DNA of 35,548 bases, from NCBI GenBank assembly GCA_016784875.1, contig JADHTX010000004.1, positions 1 through 35,548 on the forward strand. The letters are read 5' to 3'. The stretch is from Methylobacter sp. (lineage in GTDB: Bacteria > Pseudomonadota > Gammaproteobacteria > Methylococcales > Methylomonadaceae). The notes beneath the pieces are model-generated. The model was not told the origin of the DNA. It ran no database searches and worked only from the letters and a program-made list of their open reading frames with translations. How positions within the stretch are numbered: position 1 is the stretch's first letter; every line of letters begins with the position of its first letter. Positions 21,541-31,770 of the stretch are shown piece after piece. The translations under genes and the position numbers were made by a program.

Positions 21541-22560
21541 TCAGGAGAGGTGTTCACCGGCAATATCCTTGATCATAAAATTCAGGATTTCCTGATTATC
21601 ATTAAAATTGCCGTAAGCAAGCAGCAGTTTTACATAAGCGGCTTCAATCGACATATTCCAGATTATTTCAGCACCTTGCTCAATCAATGTTTGAGTACTG
21701 TGATAGGCATCGGCTGATTTAATCGCCGGAGCCAGATAAATAGCGACACCTTGTTTTTTGCAGTGCTTTATAAATTCAACTAGCGAATGGTTTTCACCCC
21801 ATTGCAAGGATGCACATGCGGTGCCGGAGTGATACAAGTCGTGTAAAACCGCATCGACGTTGTCTAGGTTGAAGCGTGTGTAATCAAGTCCCGGATAAGG
21901 CTTAATCATTAAAATGCGCCTGGAAAAATCGGCTCTTAACTGAGTGTAATTAGACGGAATTTGTTTGGTTGACTGATTTAATAGCGAAAATTTTCGCTTT
22001 TCAAAGCGCATGTAACTTTTACCCTGAACGCTGAAAAAATCGCCGCTTAATTGTAAGGAACAGGCTAAGCGAACACCTTGATGCAATTGGGTAATTTGCT
22101 GCTGGTTTCGGTAAGGGACAAACACACCGGGTTGGTTTATTTGCCGGATAAATTCAACCGCACAGATAAAATTTTCAACTCCGTTGGCTTTAGGATGATC
22201 CAGTGGGTAATCGCTGGAAACCAGCAGCATAGGAATCTTGGAACCATTAAAATAAAAGCTTAGCGCACAAGCGGTATAAGCCAATGTGTCTGTGCCATGA
22301 GTGATTATGATACCGTCGTACTGATCGGCCTGGACGGCTTCTATGGTTTCGATAATGCTTTTCCAGGCAGCGGGGGCAAGGTTTTCGCTTAAAATCTGTA
22401 GCGGCTGGATAGTGTCGAAATGGATTAGTTGGTGATTATCGTAATACTGTTGGAACAGTTGAATCAGTTTGTATGATGCACTGCCGACAGTATTGATAGT
22501 GCCGTCAGTTGCAACAGAGCCGATAGTGCCGCCGGTAAATACAACCAGTATATTTTTCAT
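21541..22560 (-). CDS. L-asparaginase (type I-like asparaginase/glutaminase family)
   Basis: VVFTGGTIGS and IIITHGTDTLAYTA signatures. Confidence 0.88.
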   Translation of the reverse strand: MKNILVVFTGGTIGSVATDGTINTVGSASYKLIQLFQQYYDNHQLIHFDTIQPLQILSENLAPAAWKSIIETIEAVQADQYDGIIITHGTDTLAYTACALSFYFNGSKIPMLLVSSDYPLDHPKANGVENFICAVEFIRQINQPGVFVPYRNQQQITQLHQGVRLACSLQLSGDFFSVQGKSYMRFEKRKFSLLNQSTKQIPSNYTQLRADFSRRILMIKPYPGLDYTRFNLDNVDAVLHDLYHSGTACASLQWGENHSLVEFIKHCKKQGVAIYLAPAIKSADAYHSTQTLIEQGAEIIWNMSIEAAYVKLLLAYGNFNDNQEILNFMIKDIAGEHLS

Positions 22561-22608
22561 AGTATGATGTTTGGGTAAAATTAATCTTTAAAAGAATACT
22601 GCAATAAC

Positions 22609-23100
22609 ATGAAAATATCACTTATCGTTGCGATGGCGAGCAACCGGGCCATCGGCTTGAACAATCAAATGCCGTGGCATTTATCCGCCGACCTTAAAAA
22701 ATTTAAAAAAATAACCATGGGCTCCCCCATTTTGATGGGTCGAAAAACATACGAATCCATAGGTAGACCGTTACCGGGGCGTACCAATATCATTATCAGC
22801 AGGAATTCGTCATATAGCCAACCGGGCTGTCTGGTGTTTAATGATATTGACCAAGCGCTGGCAAGTTGTGCTGAGGTTGAGGAAGTTTTTGTGATCGGCG
22901 GTGCGGATTTTTATCAGGCGATGCTGCCGGTTGCCGATACGCTATATTTGACGCTGATACATCAGGAATTTCCCGGCGATACGTTTTTCCCCGAAATTGA
23001 TGACGAGCAATGGATCGAGGTGGAGCGCGAAGATATTGGGGATGATCCCAATGTCGCGTTTAGCTACAGTTTTTTAAAGCTGGAAAAATTTAAAAAATAG
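22609..23100 (+). CDS. folA: Dihydrofolate reductase
   Basis: MKISLIVAMASNRAIGLNNQMPWHLSADLKKFKKITMGSPILMGRKTYESIGRPLPGRTNIIISR. Confidence 0.97.
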   Translation: MKISLIVAMASNRAIGLNNQMPWHLSADLKKFKKITMGSPILMGRKTYESIGRPLPGRTNIIISRNSSYSQPGCLVFNDIDQALASCAEVEEVFVIGGADFYQAMLPVADTLYLTLIHQEFPGDTFFPEIDDEQWIEVEREDIGDDPNVAFSYSFLKLEKFKK

Positions 23101-23106
23101 AACACA

Positions 23107-23188
23107 GACGGATGATGCTGATTTGACGAATAAGCGAGAATGATTTGTTAAAAATCCGTTTAGCGCTGTCTCATCAGCGTCATCCGTC
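23107..23188. repeat. Inverted repeat, 16-bp arms (15/16), between convergent folA and apaH
   Basis: GACGGATGATGCTGAT (23107-23122) and ATCAGCGTCATCCGTC (23173-23188). Confidence 0.75.
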
Positions 23189-23284
23189 AACAGCAGTTAC
23201 ATAGTTCGACTATGCGCCAGTTGTTGCGCCTTGAAGACAAATCAAGCTCCAGCGCTATCGGTATATTCTATTCCGACAATCACC

Positions 23285-24130
23285 TTAACCCGCTACAGCC
23301 AGATAATTTTTACCGGATTTTTTGGTTTCGGGACAATTAATGCTGTAACGTTGCACCGGTTCGCCCAGTTTTAATGCGGTGAGCTGGCCGCCCCAAAGGC
23401 AGCCGGTATCGATGGCGTAGCAGTTTTGTCCCTCGTAATAGCCTAGGGTTGACCAATGGCCGAAGATAATGCGCATGTCGGCATTTTTGCGTTTAGGTAC
23501 TGCAAACCAAGGAACAAGACTTTTGGGTTGAGAGCCGATAGGTCCGCTATGGACGAAATCCAGTCGGCCATCATCATCGCAAAACCGCATGCGGGTAAAG
23601 CAATTGACGATAAAACGTAACTTATCAACGCCTTTCAAATTGGATGACCAGATATTGGGCTTGTTGCCGTACATTTGTTTTAAAAATATCTGATAATTAG
23701 GCGCTCTTAAAGCCTGCTCTGCAAGAAAAGCCATTTTTTGGGTTTTTTTAAAATCCCACTGCGGCGGCAGGCCGGCATGAACCAGGCAGAAATCATCGTT
23801 AAAATGAAACAGCGGCCTATGCCTTAGCCAATCGATTAACTCGTCCCTGTCAGGCGCTTCAAGTATCGGCAATAGCGAGTCTTTTTTATTGGCAATTTTG
23901 GGAGCACAGGATGCGGCCAGTAAATGTAAATCATGGTTGCCCAGCACCGTGATTGCAGAATCTCCGAGCGATTTGACAAAGCGTAGGGTTTCTAGCGATT
24001 TAGGGCCTCGATTGACTAGGTCACCGGCAAACCATAGTTGATCGGAATGTTCATTAAAAGAAATGGTATCGAGGAGTCTTAATAATTCATCAAAACAGCC
24101 TTGAATATCACCGATAGCATAAATAGACAT
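23285..24130 (-). CDS. apaH: Bis(5'-nucleosyl)-tetraphosphatase (symmetrical)
   Basis: MSIYAIGDIQGCFDELLRLLD, GDLVNRGPKSLETLRFV, GNHDLHLLA. Confidence 0.96.
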   Translation of the reverse strand: MSIYAIGDIQGCFDELLRLLDTISFNEHSDQLWFAGDLVNRGPKSLETLRFVKSLGDSAITVLGNHDLHLLAASCAPKIANKKDSLLPILEAPDRDELIDWLRHRPLFHFNDDFCLVHAGLPPQWDFKKTQKMAFLAEQALRAPNYQIFLKQMYGNKPNIWSSNLKGVDKLRFIVNCFTRMRFCDDDGRLDFVHSGPIGSQPKSLVPWFAVPKRKNADMRIIFGHWSTLGYYEGQNCYAIDTGCLWGGQLTALKLGEPVQRYSINCPETKKSGKNYLAVAG

Positions 24131-24132
24131 TA

Positions 24133-24510
24133 TTAATGCAGTGTTCTTGGGATGGATAAGGTAAATCTGGGTACGTCTGCAAGGAAATGATTACCGTCAT
24201 CCGAATGCATAGTATAGTCGCCCTGCATGGTGCCGACAGGGGTTTCTATCATCGCACCGCTGGTGTAACGGAACGACTCGCCGGGTTTAAGATAAGGATG
24301 TTCGCCTATGACGCCATCGCCCCTGACTTCCTGGATTTTGCCGTTGGAATCGGTAATTAACCAATGACGCTGGAGTAACTTTGCCGGTATTTCGCCGGCA
24401 TTGGTAATAGTGATGGTGTAGGCAAAGACATATCGATCCTCATCCGGTGACGATTGTGCTTCTATAAATAGAGGTGTAGCCTTAACTATTATTTTGTTTT
24501 TTTCGTTCAT
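24133..24510 (-). CDS. apaG: Co2+/Mg2+ efflux protein ApaG
   Basis: FAYTITITNAGEIPAKLLQRHWLITDSNGKIQEVRGDGVIGEHPYLKPGESFRYTSG, GTMQGDY; adjacent to apaH. Confidence 0.95.
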   Translation of the reverse strand: MNEKNKIIVKATPLFIEAQSSPDEDRYVFAYTITITNAGEIPAKLLQRHWLITDSNGKIQEVRGDGVIGEHPYLKPGESFRYTSGAMIETPVGTMQGDYTMHSDDGNHFLADVPRFTLSIPRTLH

Positions 24511-24581
24511 TATTAGATCATATAGGTTATATGTTGTTTATTTCATCGTAACTTTTCACTAAACGCAAGCAACTATTCAGA

Positions 24582-25118
24582 ATGAAATATAAAGACTGCT
24601 TTTTAATCCTATTCTTGGTCTTGTCTACGGCGACGCATGCAGAAGATGGACAAGATTTATTTGCCGCAGCAATGACGGGCAAGATTGAAAGAACAGAAGC
24701 TATACTGGCTCAAGGGATAGATGTTAACAGTAAAACAATAAGCGGTCGCACTGCTTTAATGGCCGCTAGCTTTAGCGGTAATGTACATATTGTTAAAATA
24801 CTGCTGGTGTACGGAGCCGATGTCAATATCGTCGATAACTTAGGAGTAACAGCGCTAATGGACGCAATCGTTTTCGGTAACGAAGAGGTTGTCAACTTAT
24901 TGATTGCAGCAGGCGCCGATGTCAATGCCCTGGATAAACAAGGTGTGACTGTTTTGGCTCGAGCCAAAAAATTCGACCATAAAAAAGTTAATAAAATACT
25001 GGAGGATGCCGGAGCCAAAGAAGAGGCAGAAGTGCCGATAGAAGAAGCGACGTCAAAAGACGAGGTAGTTGGAAAACCGGGAGATAAGCCCGATACAAAA
25101 CCACCCGGCAAGAAATAA
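24582..25118 (+). CDS. Exported ankyrin-repeat protein with low-complexity charged/proline tail
   Basis: Signal-like N-terminus (CFLILFLVLSTATHA) and ankyrin repeats (GRTALMAASFSGNVHIVKILLVYGADVN). Confidence 0.85.
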   Translation: MKYKDCFLILFLVLSTATHAEDGQDLFAAAMTGKIERTEAILAQGIDVNSKTISGRTALMAASFSGNVHIVKILLVYGADVNIVDNLGVTALMDAIVFGNEEVVNLLIAAGADVNALDKQGVTVLARAKKFDHKKVNKILEDAGAKEEAEVPIEEATSKDEVVGKPGDKPDTKPPGKK

Positions 25119-25138
25119 TTTCAAATCAGGATAAAACA

Positions 25139-26518
25139 TTGCATATTCACATCTTAGGTATTTGCGGGACATTTATGGGCGGACTTGCCGTCATTGCGAG
25201 GCAGCAGGGGCATCAGGTCAGCGGTTCCGATCAAAATGTTTATCCGCCAATGAGTACCCAGTTGGAACAGCAAGGCATCGTATTGATGGAAGGCTATCAG
25301 GCTGAAAATTTGGATAGCAAACCCGATCTGGTGATAATCGGCAATGCCTTGTCGCGCGGCAATCCGGAAGTCGAAGCGGTGTTGAATAGCGGATTAAGAT
25401 ACGTATCCGGCCCGCAATGGTTAGCCGAGCAGGTATTGCAGGATAAATGGGTGCTGGGCGTTGCCGGAACTCATGGCAAAACCACCACGACCAGTATGCT
25501 GAGCTGGATACTGGAGCATCAGGGCTTTAAGCCGGGCTTTTTGATCGGCGGTATCCCGTTGAACTTCGGTATTTCGGCGCGGCTGGGCGAGTCTGACTTT
25601 TTTGTGATCGAAGCCGATGAATACGATTCGGCGTTTTTCGATAAACGCTCAAAGTTTGTCCATTATCGTCCCAGAACTGCGATCCTCAATAACCTTGAAT
25701 ACGACCACGCCGATATTTTTCCCGATCTGGATGCAATAAAAAAACAATTCCATCATCTGGTCAGGACGGTACCCGGAGAAGGGCTGATTATCAGCCCTGC
25801 ATGCGATGCCAATATCAATGAGGTATTAGCAATGGGCTGCTGGACGCCGGTGGCCAAGACTTCGATAAATTCCGATGCCCAATGGAATGCCCAATTAATT
25901 AAATCCGACGGTAGTCAATTTAATGTGCTGATGGACAATCAAGTGCAAGGCTGCGTCAACTGGACGCTGACTGGCGAGCATAATGTTTACAATGCACTGT
26001 CCGCGATAGTTGCCGCAAGACATGTCGGCATTCTGGCCAAAGATGCGATAGCCGCATTGGCTCAGTTTAAAAACGTCAAGCGTCGCATGGAAGTGATTGC
26101 CCGTATTCCTGTCCTGAATGCAGTCGAAGGAAATGGCGTGACAATTTACGATGACTTTGCCCATCATCCGACCGCGATACAAACAACCCTGGATGGTTTG
26201 CGAAAGCAGGTGGGAGTTGAGCGCATCATAGCAATAGTCGAGCCGCGCTCAAACACCATGCGTTTGGGCGTGCATACTAAAACACTGGCGGAATCCTTAG
26301 AAAATGCCGATCTGGCCATTATTTACCAACCGGAAGCGATGGGCTGGGATTTAGGCGAGTTGAAAAAATACGCCGATAATATCGAAATCTGTTCATCGTT
26401 GGATGAGATTATCGCCAAGCTGAAATTTGAAGCGCGTTATGGCGGTCATTTCGTATTGATGAGCAACGGCAGCTTTGGCGGCATATACCAGCGTTTGCAG
26501 GATGAGTTGAACGACTGA
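25139..26518 (+). CDS. mpl: UDP-N-acetylmuramate:L-alanyl-gamma-D-glutamyl-meso-diaminopimelate ligase (TTG start)
   Basis: MHIHILGICGTFMGGLAVIARQQGHQVSGSDQNVYPPMSTQL, VAGTHGKTTTTSML, NVYNALSAIVAA. Confidence 0.96.
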   Translation: MHIHILGICGTFMGGLAVIARQQGHQVSGSDQNVYPPMSTQLEQQGIVLMEGYQAENLDSKPDLVIIGNALSRGNPEVEAVLNSGLRYVSGPQWLAEQVLQDKWVLGVAGTHGKTTTTSMLSWILEHQGFKPGFLIGGIPLNFGISARLGESDFFVIEADEYDSAFFDKRSKFVHYRPRTAILNNLEYDHADIFPDLDAIKKQFHHLVRTVPGEGLIISPACDANINEVLAMGCWTPVAKTSINSDAQWNAQLIKSDGSQFNVLMDNQVQGCVNWTLTGEHNVYNALSAIVAARHVGILAKDAIAALAQFKNVKRRMEVIARIPVLNAVEGNGVTIYDDFAHHPTAIQTTLDGLRKQVGVERIIAIVEPRSNTMRLGVHTKTLAESLENADLAIIYQPEAMGWDLGELKKYADNIEICSSLDEIIAKLKFEARYGGHFVLMSNGSFGGIYQRLQDELND

Positions 26519-26545
26519 GTTTAATAATCTTAAAAACGGCGATTA

Positions 26546-26655
26546 GTCCACGAAAGACACGAAAGGAATTGGTTAATCCATTCACCCTTATAGGTGATCA
26601 TTTATATCATTGGATCTCCATTGAATATTTTCGTGCTTTTTGTGTTTTTCGTAGA
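26546..26655. repeat. MITE-like inverted-repeat element copy 2 (mpl-trpD gap), opposite orientation to copy 1
   Basis: GTCCACGAAAGACACGAAAGG ... TTTCGTGCTTTTTGTGTTTTTCGTAGA; exact 15-mer and 11-mer shared with 20699-20809. Confidence 0.65.
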
Positions 26656-26691
26656 TAAATTGATTTTTCAAATACAAAAACCTTAACCCGT

Positions 26692-27708
26692 ATGCATATA
26701 CAACAAGCCTTGCAAGCCCTGCTGAACAAACAAAACCTTAGTTACGATGAAATGCGCGAGGTAATGCGGCAGATTATGAGCGGCAACGCCACCGACGCGC
26801 AAATCGGCGGATTTTTAATCGCTTTGCGTTGCAAAGGCGAAACCATTGACGAAATCGCTGCCGCCGCCGAAGTGATGCGCGAACTGGCAACCAAAGTCGA
26901 TATAAAAGGCGACCACGTCATCGACACCTGCGGCACCGGCGGCGATGGCGCGAATACCTTCAATATCTCCACCACCTGCGCCTTTGTCGTAGCCGCAGCG
27001 GGCGGACAGGTCGCCAAGCACGGCAACCGCTCCGTTTCCAGTAGTTGCGGCAGTGCCGATCTGCTGGAAGCTGCCGGAGTCAACCTGGATTTAAGCGCCG
27101 AACAAGTCGCGCACTGCGTCAATGAAATCGGTGTCGGCTTTTTGTTTGCGCCCAAGCATCACGGCGCAATGAAGCATACCAGCAATGCCCGTAAAGAAAT
27201 GGGCGTTAGAACCCTGTTCAATCTGTTGGGTCCGCTTTCAAATCCCGCCGGTGCGCCGAACCAGTTGATCGGCGTGTTTGCCAAGCAGTGGGTTGAACCG
27301 CTGGCTCAGGTATTGAAAAAACTCGGCAGCAAGCATGTGCTGGTGGTCAATGCCGAGGATGGCTTGGATGAAATCAGCATTGCATCCGCCTCAACCATTG
27401 CCGAGCTAAAAGACGGTGAGGTCACTAGCTATACGATAACGCCCGAACAATTCGGATTTAAGCGTGCCAGTCTGGCCGAATTGGCCATTGATGGTGCAGC
27501 CTCCAGTCTGGTGATGGTAAAATCGGTGCTGGACAACAAAGCCGGAGCGGCCAGGGACATCGTGGCGCTTAATTCCGGGGCGGCAATTTACGCGGCCAAC
27601 ATCACCGATTCTTTAGGCGCAGGCATCGAAAAGGCCAAAGAGCTTATCGCCAGCGGAGAGGCAAAAGCTAAATTCGATGCATTGATCGCTAATTCAAAAA
27701 ACTTATAG
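26692..27708 (+). CDS. trpD: Anthranilate phosphoribosyltransferase
   Basis: [54 protein letters not shown]. Confidence 0.97.
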   Translation: MHIQQALQALLNKQNLSYDEMREVMRQIMSGNATDAQIGGFLIALRCKGETIDEIAAAAEVMRELATKVDIKGDHVIDTCGTGGDGANTFNISTTCAFVVAAAGGQVAKHGNRSVSSSCGSADLLEAAGVNLDLSAEQVAHCVNEIGVGFLFAPKHHGAMKHTSNARKEMGVRTLFNLLGPLSNPAGAPNQLIGVFAKQWVEPLAQVLKKLGSKHVLVVNAEDGLDEISIASASTIAELKDGEVTSYTITPEQFGFKRASLAELAIDGAASSLVMVKSVLDNKAGAARDIVALNSGAAIYAANITDSLGAGIEKAKELIASGEAKAKFDALIANSKNL

Positions 27709-27720
27709 ATAATTAAAGCC

Positions 27721-28521
27721 ATGACCGACACCCCAGACATCTTAAAAAAAATCCTCGATAAAAAAGCCGAAGAAGTCGCAAGACGCAGAGTAGGCATGAC
27801 TATCGCCAACCTGGAAGAAATTGCCGGAGGCGTAGAAAATCCGCGCGGGTTTTACAACGCGCTGCAAAGTAAAGTCTTGGCAAAAAAACCGGCTATTATT
27901 GCGGAGATTAAAAAAGCTTCGCCCAGCAAAGGCGTAATCAGGGAAGATTTCCAACCGATAGCCATCGGCCAGGATTATGCGATGAACGGTGCAACCTGTT
28001 TGTCAGTATTAACCGATAAGGATTTTTTCCAAGGTTCGGAAGTCTATCTGCAAATGGTCCGAGAACGCTGCCCACTGCCGGTGCTAAGAAAAGACTTCAT
28101 GATCGACCCCTATCAAATTTTTGAGGCTCGCGCCTTGGGCGCAGACTGTATCTTGTTGATCGTCGCCGCGTTAGAACACGGCCAAATGCACGAACTGTCG
28201 GATACTGCAACTAAACTGGGCATGGACGTATTGGTGGAAGTTCATAATGCCGAAGAATTGCAAAGGGCATTAACACTGGAGACAAAGCTTATCGGCATCA
28301 ACAACCGCAACTTGCGTACCTTTGAAACCTCCTTGCAAACTACATTGGATTTAAAAGCCGAAATTCCGGCAGATCGTTTAATCATCACCGAAAGCGGCAT
28401 CCATACCCATGAAGACGTGCAGTTGATGCTGGATAACGACATTTACACCTTCCTGGTCGGCGAAGCGTTTATGCGGGCGGAAAGTCCTGGGCAGAAGATG
28501 AAGGAGTTGTTTGCTTTGTAA
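27721..28521 (+). CDS. trpC: Indole-3-glycerol phosphate synthase
   Basis: [75 protein letters not shown]. Confidence 0.97.
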   Translation: MTDTPDILKKILDKKAEEVARRRVGMTIANLEEIAGGVENPRGFYNALQSKVLAKKPAIIAEIKKASPSKGVIREDFQPIAIGQDYAMNGATCLSVLTDKDFFQGSEVYLQMVRERCPLPVLRKDFMIDPYQIFEARALGADCILLIVAALEHGQMHELSDTATKLGMDVLVEVHNAEELQRALTLETKLIGINNRNLRTFETSLQTTLDLKAEIPADRLIITESGIHTHEDVQLMLDNDIYTFLVGEAFMRAESPGQKMKELFAL

Positions 28522-28559
28522 GATAGCTCCACAATCTTTTCATATTACGAATGTTTAGT

Positions 28560-28592
28560 GGAATTCAACCATAGCTTACGATATTGAATTCC
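28560..28592. terminator. Hairpin (GGAATTCAA ... TTGAATTCC) between trpC and the GGDEF gene
   Basis: Perfect 9-bp inverted repeat; terminator function not demonstrated. Confidence 0.4.
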
Positions 28593-28656
28593 TTTGCGGG
28601 GAAATATGGTAAAGTTTGGGCAGTCCAACTGTTTTTCCAAACATATGCCCTAGCAC

Positions 28657-30282
28657 ATGAAATTCTTTCAGATAATTGCTTGCGCGATCACATGCCTTAT
28701 CGTGGCGTGGCCGTGTGTTGGTCTGGCCGATGAGTACGAACTTGCCGGACTCTGGTATCAGGCCCCTGAGAATTGGACCTATCAGGGGCAGGTCAACCTT
28801 GCGGCTGCGGGGCTCAAGCCGGTAGCCCGGGTAGAGTTGACAGGCGGCCATTTCTGGCAACAGGCGGATTTTGAGATCAAAACCGCTGGCCGCTATGTGC
28901 TGGATTTCAAGAACACCAGTACCATCGGGTATTTTCGCCATATCATTCTCGATGCGCAGAGACATCCGGTTACCGATGTGCAAGGCGGAATCCAGAGCCG
29001 GGAGATCAATCCTTTTTTTCTACGGCATGGCCGTGAGGCCGAGCTCCCTGCCGGCCATTATCTCCTGATGACCGAACTGAATTCCCCCTTCTTCCTGGGC
29101 GCCCCGCAACCTTATCTAAACACGCTGGATGCATACCGGCAAGCGATCAAGCCGGGAAATGCTCTGACGCTGCTTTGCTTAGGCATGTTTTTGGGCCTGA
29201 TGATCTATTACGCGGCGCTGGCGATTGTGTGCTGGAGCTTGTCTTCAGCGATGTACGCGACCTTCATTTTCGGCAATCTGCTATACAACAGCATGGCGCT
29301 GCTGGTGTTTCCGGAACTGTTTGGCATGCACTGGATTTACTTGGTTAGCGTTCCTATCTTGTTTTCCAATTGCGCCTACATCCTGTTTGTGATGGCCTTG
29401 CTGAAAATCCGGCATGACGCCTATCCGCGTCTACACACAGCCGGTACGGTGCTGTTAGCTTTGTTGGGAGGACTGATAGTGCTGGCGGCGGTTATGCCGA
29501 ATTGGTCACTGGAAATTGATCGTTACGGTGTCGGCCTGTTTTTGACTTATGGATTGGTTGCCGGCATTGTGCGTTCGCGCGAAGGCAGTGTTATAGCTCA
29601 GCTTTACCTGGGTGCGATTGGAACCTTCTTTGTACTGGGAATCACCTCAATTTCAATCGACAGTCTCAGTTTCTATACCCTGTATATCGAACACATGGGC
29701 CTGTTTTCGGTGTCGGTAGAAGTTATGCTGCTGGCGTTGGTGCTGACTCATCAGTTTACCCTGCTTTATCGTGAGAAAGAACGGGCGATTCAACGCATGG
29801 AGCAGAGCGCCCAGATTGCCCGCACCGATGCCCTGACCGGCCTGCCCAATCGTGTGGCGCTGGATCTGGCGCTGGAAAGCCTGCCGCCGAATGGCAGCCT
29901 GACGTTCATTGATATGGATGGCCTCAAGTATTACAACGACCGGTTCGGGCATGAGCGCGGCGACGAATTGTTGTGCGTCTTTGCCAGGCACCTGAGCAAG
30001 CGCTTGGATGTCAGGGCGCAGGCGTACCGTCTGGGCGGCGACGAATTTGCCATTACTTGCGAGCAAGGGGATGTGTTGTGGGTCGAGGGGATGTTGATGC
30101 AGGCAGTTGAAGACATGCGTGCCAGCGGGTTTGAGTCTGCCGGAGCTAGTTCCGGCTCGGTGCATGTCCACGAAAATCCGGGTAAAAAAGAACTCAAGCA
30201 TATGGCTGATAGCCGAATGTACGAAAATAAGCGTCTTCGCAAACGAAGTCGAAATGAAGGTCAGGAAAAAAATCAGTTCTAA
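28657..30282 (+). CDS. 7TM-DISM-type membrane sensor with C-terminal GGDEF (diguanylate cyclase) domain
   Basis: Signal sequence, periplasmic domain, several TM helices, TDALTGLPNRVALDLAL and YRLGGDEFAI. Confidence 0.88.
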   Translation: MKFFQIIACAITCLIVAWPCVGLADEYELAGLWYQAPENWTYQGQVNLAAAGLKPVARVELTGGHFWQQADFEIKTAGRYVLDFKNTSTIGYFRHIILDAQRHPVTDVQGGIQSREINPFFLRHGREAELPAGHYLLMTELNSPFFLGAPQPYLNTLDAYRQAIKPGNALTLLCLGMFLGLMIYYAALAIVCWSLSSAMYATFIFGNLLYNSMALLVFPELFGMHWIYLVSVPILFSNCAYILFVMALLKIRHDAYPRLHTAGTVLLALLGGLIVLAAVMPNWSLEIDRYGVGLFLTYGLVAGIVRSREGSVIAQLYLGAIGTFFVLGITSISIDSLSFYTLYIEHMGLFSVSVEVMLLALVLTHQFTLLYREKERAIQRMEQSAQIARTDALTGLPNRVALDLALESLPPNGSLTFIDMDGLKYYNDRFGHERGDELLCVFARHLSKRLDVRAQAYRLGGDEFAITCEQGDVLWVEGMLMQAVEDMRASGFESAGASSGSVHVHENPGKKELKHMADSRMYENKRLRKRSRNEGQEKNQF

Positions 30283-30305
30283 CATAAATAACGAGGAGAA
30301 TAATC

Positions 30306-31469
30306 ATGCAGCGAATCTGTAGTCTGGTTTGGCCGATCGTGTTGTCGAGCGTATTGCCGCTTGTGGCGGCGTGGTTTGCCTATCCCGAAACCCATTTGCC
30401 GCCCGGCTTCGGCGTATTTCCGCCGCTTTTGGTGGCGGAAGCTCCCGGTTTCAACCTGATAATTTTCGTTGCGCTGGCACTGGTGGAAGCCGCTTTCGCC
30501 CTGTTTCTGCTGTTCCCTCAATGGTTCGGTTTTACCATACCGACACCGCCACCCAAGCCGCTCCCGGCGGCGCTTCCGGTATGGTTCTGGTTTGGTGCCG
30601 CGCTGACGCTGTTTTTCTGGTGGCTGATGTGGACACGGGTCACGCCGTTCGGCGATTTGGTGTATTACGCCTTCACGCCTTTATGGTGGGGCTTCATCCT
30701 GACGTTGGACGGGCTGGTATATCGCAGTAGCGGCGGTTATTCATTGCTGGCGACACGGCCTAAAACACTGTTCATCAGTGCGGCGGTCTCGATAGCCGGT
30801 TGGTTCTATTTCGAGTATTTCGATTATTTTGCATTGGGCAACTGGTATTATCCAAACACCGCCGACGGCGTGATGCCGCTTAGCCACACTACTGTCGTGT
30901 TGCTGTTCCTGATTGCCTACACCACGGTCTGGCCCGCCATCTTCGAGTGGTACACCTTGCTTAATACCTTTCCCGGCGTGGCCTGCCGTTATAGTAACGG
31001 CCCAAAAGTAGCGCTGCCGGGCGGACTTTTGCTTTGGGGCGGCTTCTTTTTGATCTTCATCATGGTGTTTTTTCCCTATCCGCTGTTCTGGGTGTTGTGG
31101 ATCGGGACGCTGGCGGTTTTCTCCGGACAACTGATCAGGAAAAACATATGGAATCCGTTCACCGCGATGGCGGAAGGCGACTGGGGGCCGGTCTTATTGG
31201 TGGCGATCGGCAGTTTATGTAACGGGGTTTTCTGGGAATTGTGGAATTGGGGCAGCAATGCCAATCCGGCATTACCGGCAAGCAACCCCAATTACTGGAT
31301 ATACGATATTCCCTACGTCAATGTTATACATATTTTTTCAGAAATGCCGTTGTTGGGATACATGGGCTATTTGCCTTTCGGTCTTCTGGTCTGGGTGGTG
31401 TTCATCTGGATGGGAGAATTGTTCGGTTTTGACACTAGACTACTCAAAGGACGATCGGATAAAGGCTGA
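30306..31469 (+). CDS. Uncharacterised polytopic membrane protein (387 aa)
   Basis: Long ORF with many hydrophobic, Trp/Phe-rich segments; ATG shortly after GAGGAG ribosome-binding-like sequence. Confidence 0.8.
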   Translation: MQRICSLVWPIVLSSVLPLVAAWFAYPETHLPPGFGVFPPLLVAEAPGFNLIIFVALALVEAAFALFLLFPQWFGFTIPTPPPKPLPAALPVWFWFGAALTLFFWWLMWTRVTPFGDLVYYAFTPLWWGFILTLDGLVYRSSGGYSLLATRPKTLFISAAVSIAGWFYFEYFDYFALGNWYYPNTADGVMPLSHTTVVLLFLIAYTTVWPAIFEWYTLLNTFPGVACRYSNGPKVALPGGLLLWGGFFLIFIMVFFPYPLFWVLWIGTLAVFSGQLIRKNIWNPFTAMAEGDWGPVLLVAIGSLCNGVFWELWNWGSNANPALPASNPNYWIYDIPYVNVIHIFSEMPLLGYMGYLPFGLLVWVVFIWMGELFGFDTRLLKGRSDKG

Positions 31470-31480
31470 CAATATCGCGC

Positions 31481-31514
31481 GCAGGGCATCTGCGAACCTC
31501 CGCAGACGCCCTGC
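31481..31514. terminator. Strong hairpin downstream of the membrane protein
   Basis: GCAGGGCATCTGCG-AACCTC-CGCAGACGCCCTGC, 13/14 paired; weak downstream T run. Confidence 0.55.
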
Positions 31515-31705
31515 TCATGAATTTTTGCTACATGCGACGGCTCAACATGAGATGCAGGAATAGCGCTTCGTTCCCGACTTTGGCATTGCCGAACAAGGGA
31601 TTGGTGTAGTGAGGGTAGACGGGAAGCTAAAGCTTCCACGAACTGAGTTCTAAAGATATACTTCGCCCGGCCACGGTTGCGGATTCCTAGCGGCTGATTT
31701 TATGC

Positions 31706-31770
31706 CGATAGCCGCGTTGCTGAAACAGATTCATAGCTTGCTATGCGCCTGTTTCAGGGCCTTGCTATCG
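31706..31770. repeat. Nested three-tier inverted repeat (CGATAGC / CTGAAACAG / CATAGC)
   Basis: CGATAGC 31706-31712 with GCTATCG 31764-31770; CTGAAACAG 31720-31728 with CTGTTTCAG 31749-31757; CATAGC 31732-31737 with GCTATG 31740-31745. Confidence 0.8.

Noticed and set aside
24710-25111. 133-aa ORF antisense to the ankyrin gene
   Set aside because: Shadow of ankyrin coding sequence.
29653-30285. 210-aa minus-strand ORF antisense to the GGDEF gene
   Set aside because: Opposite a clear GGDEF domain; no domain-like features of its own.
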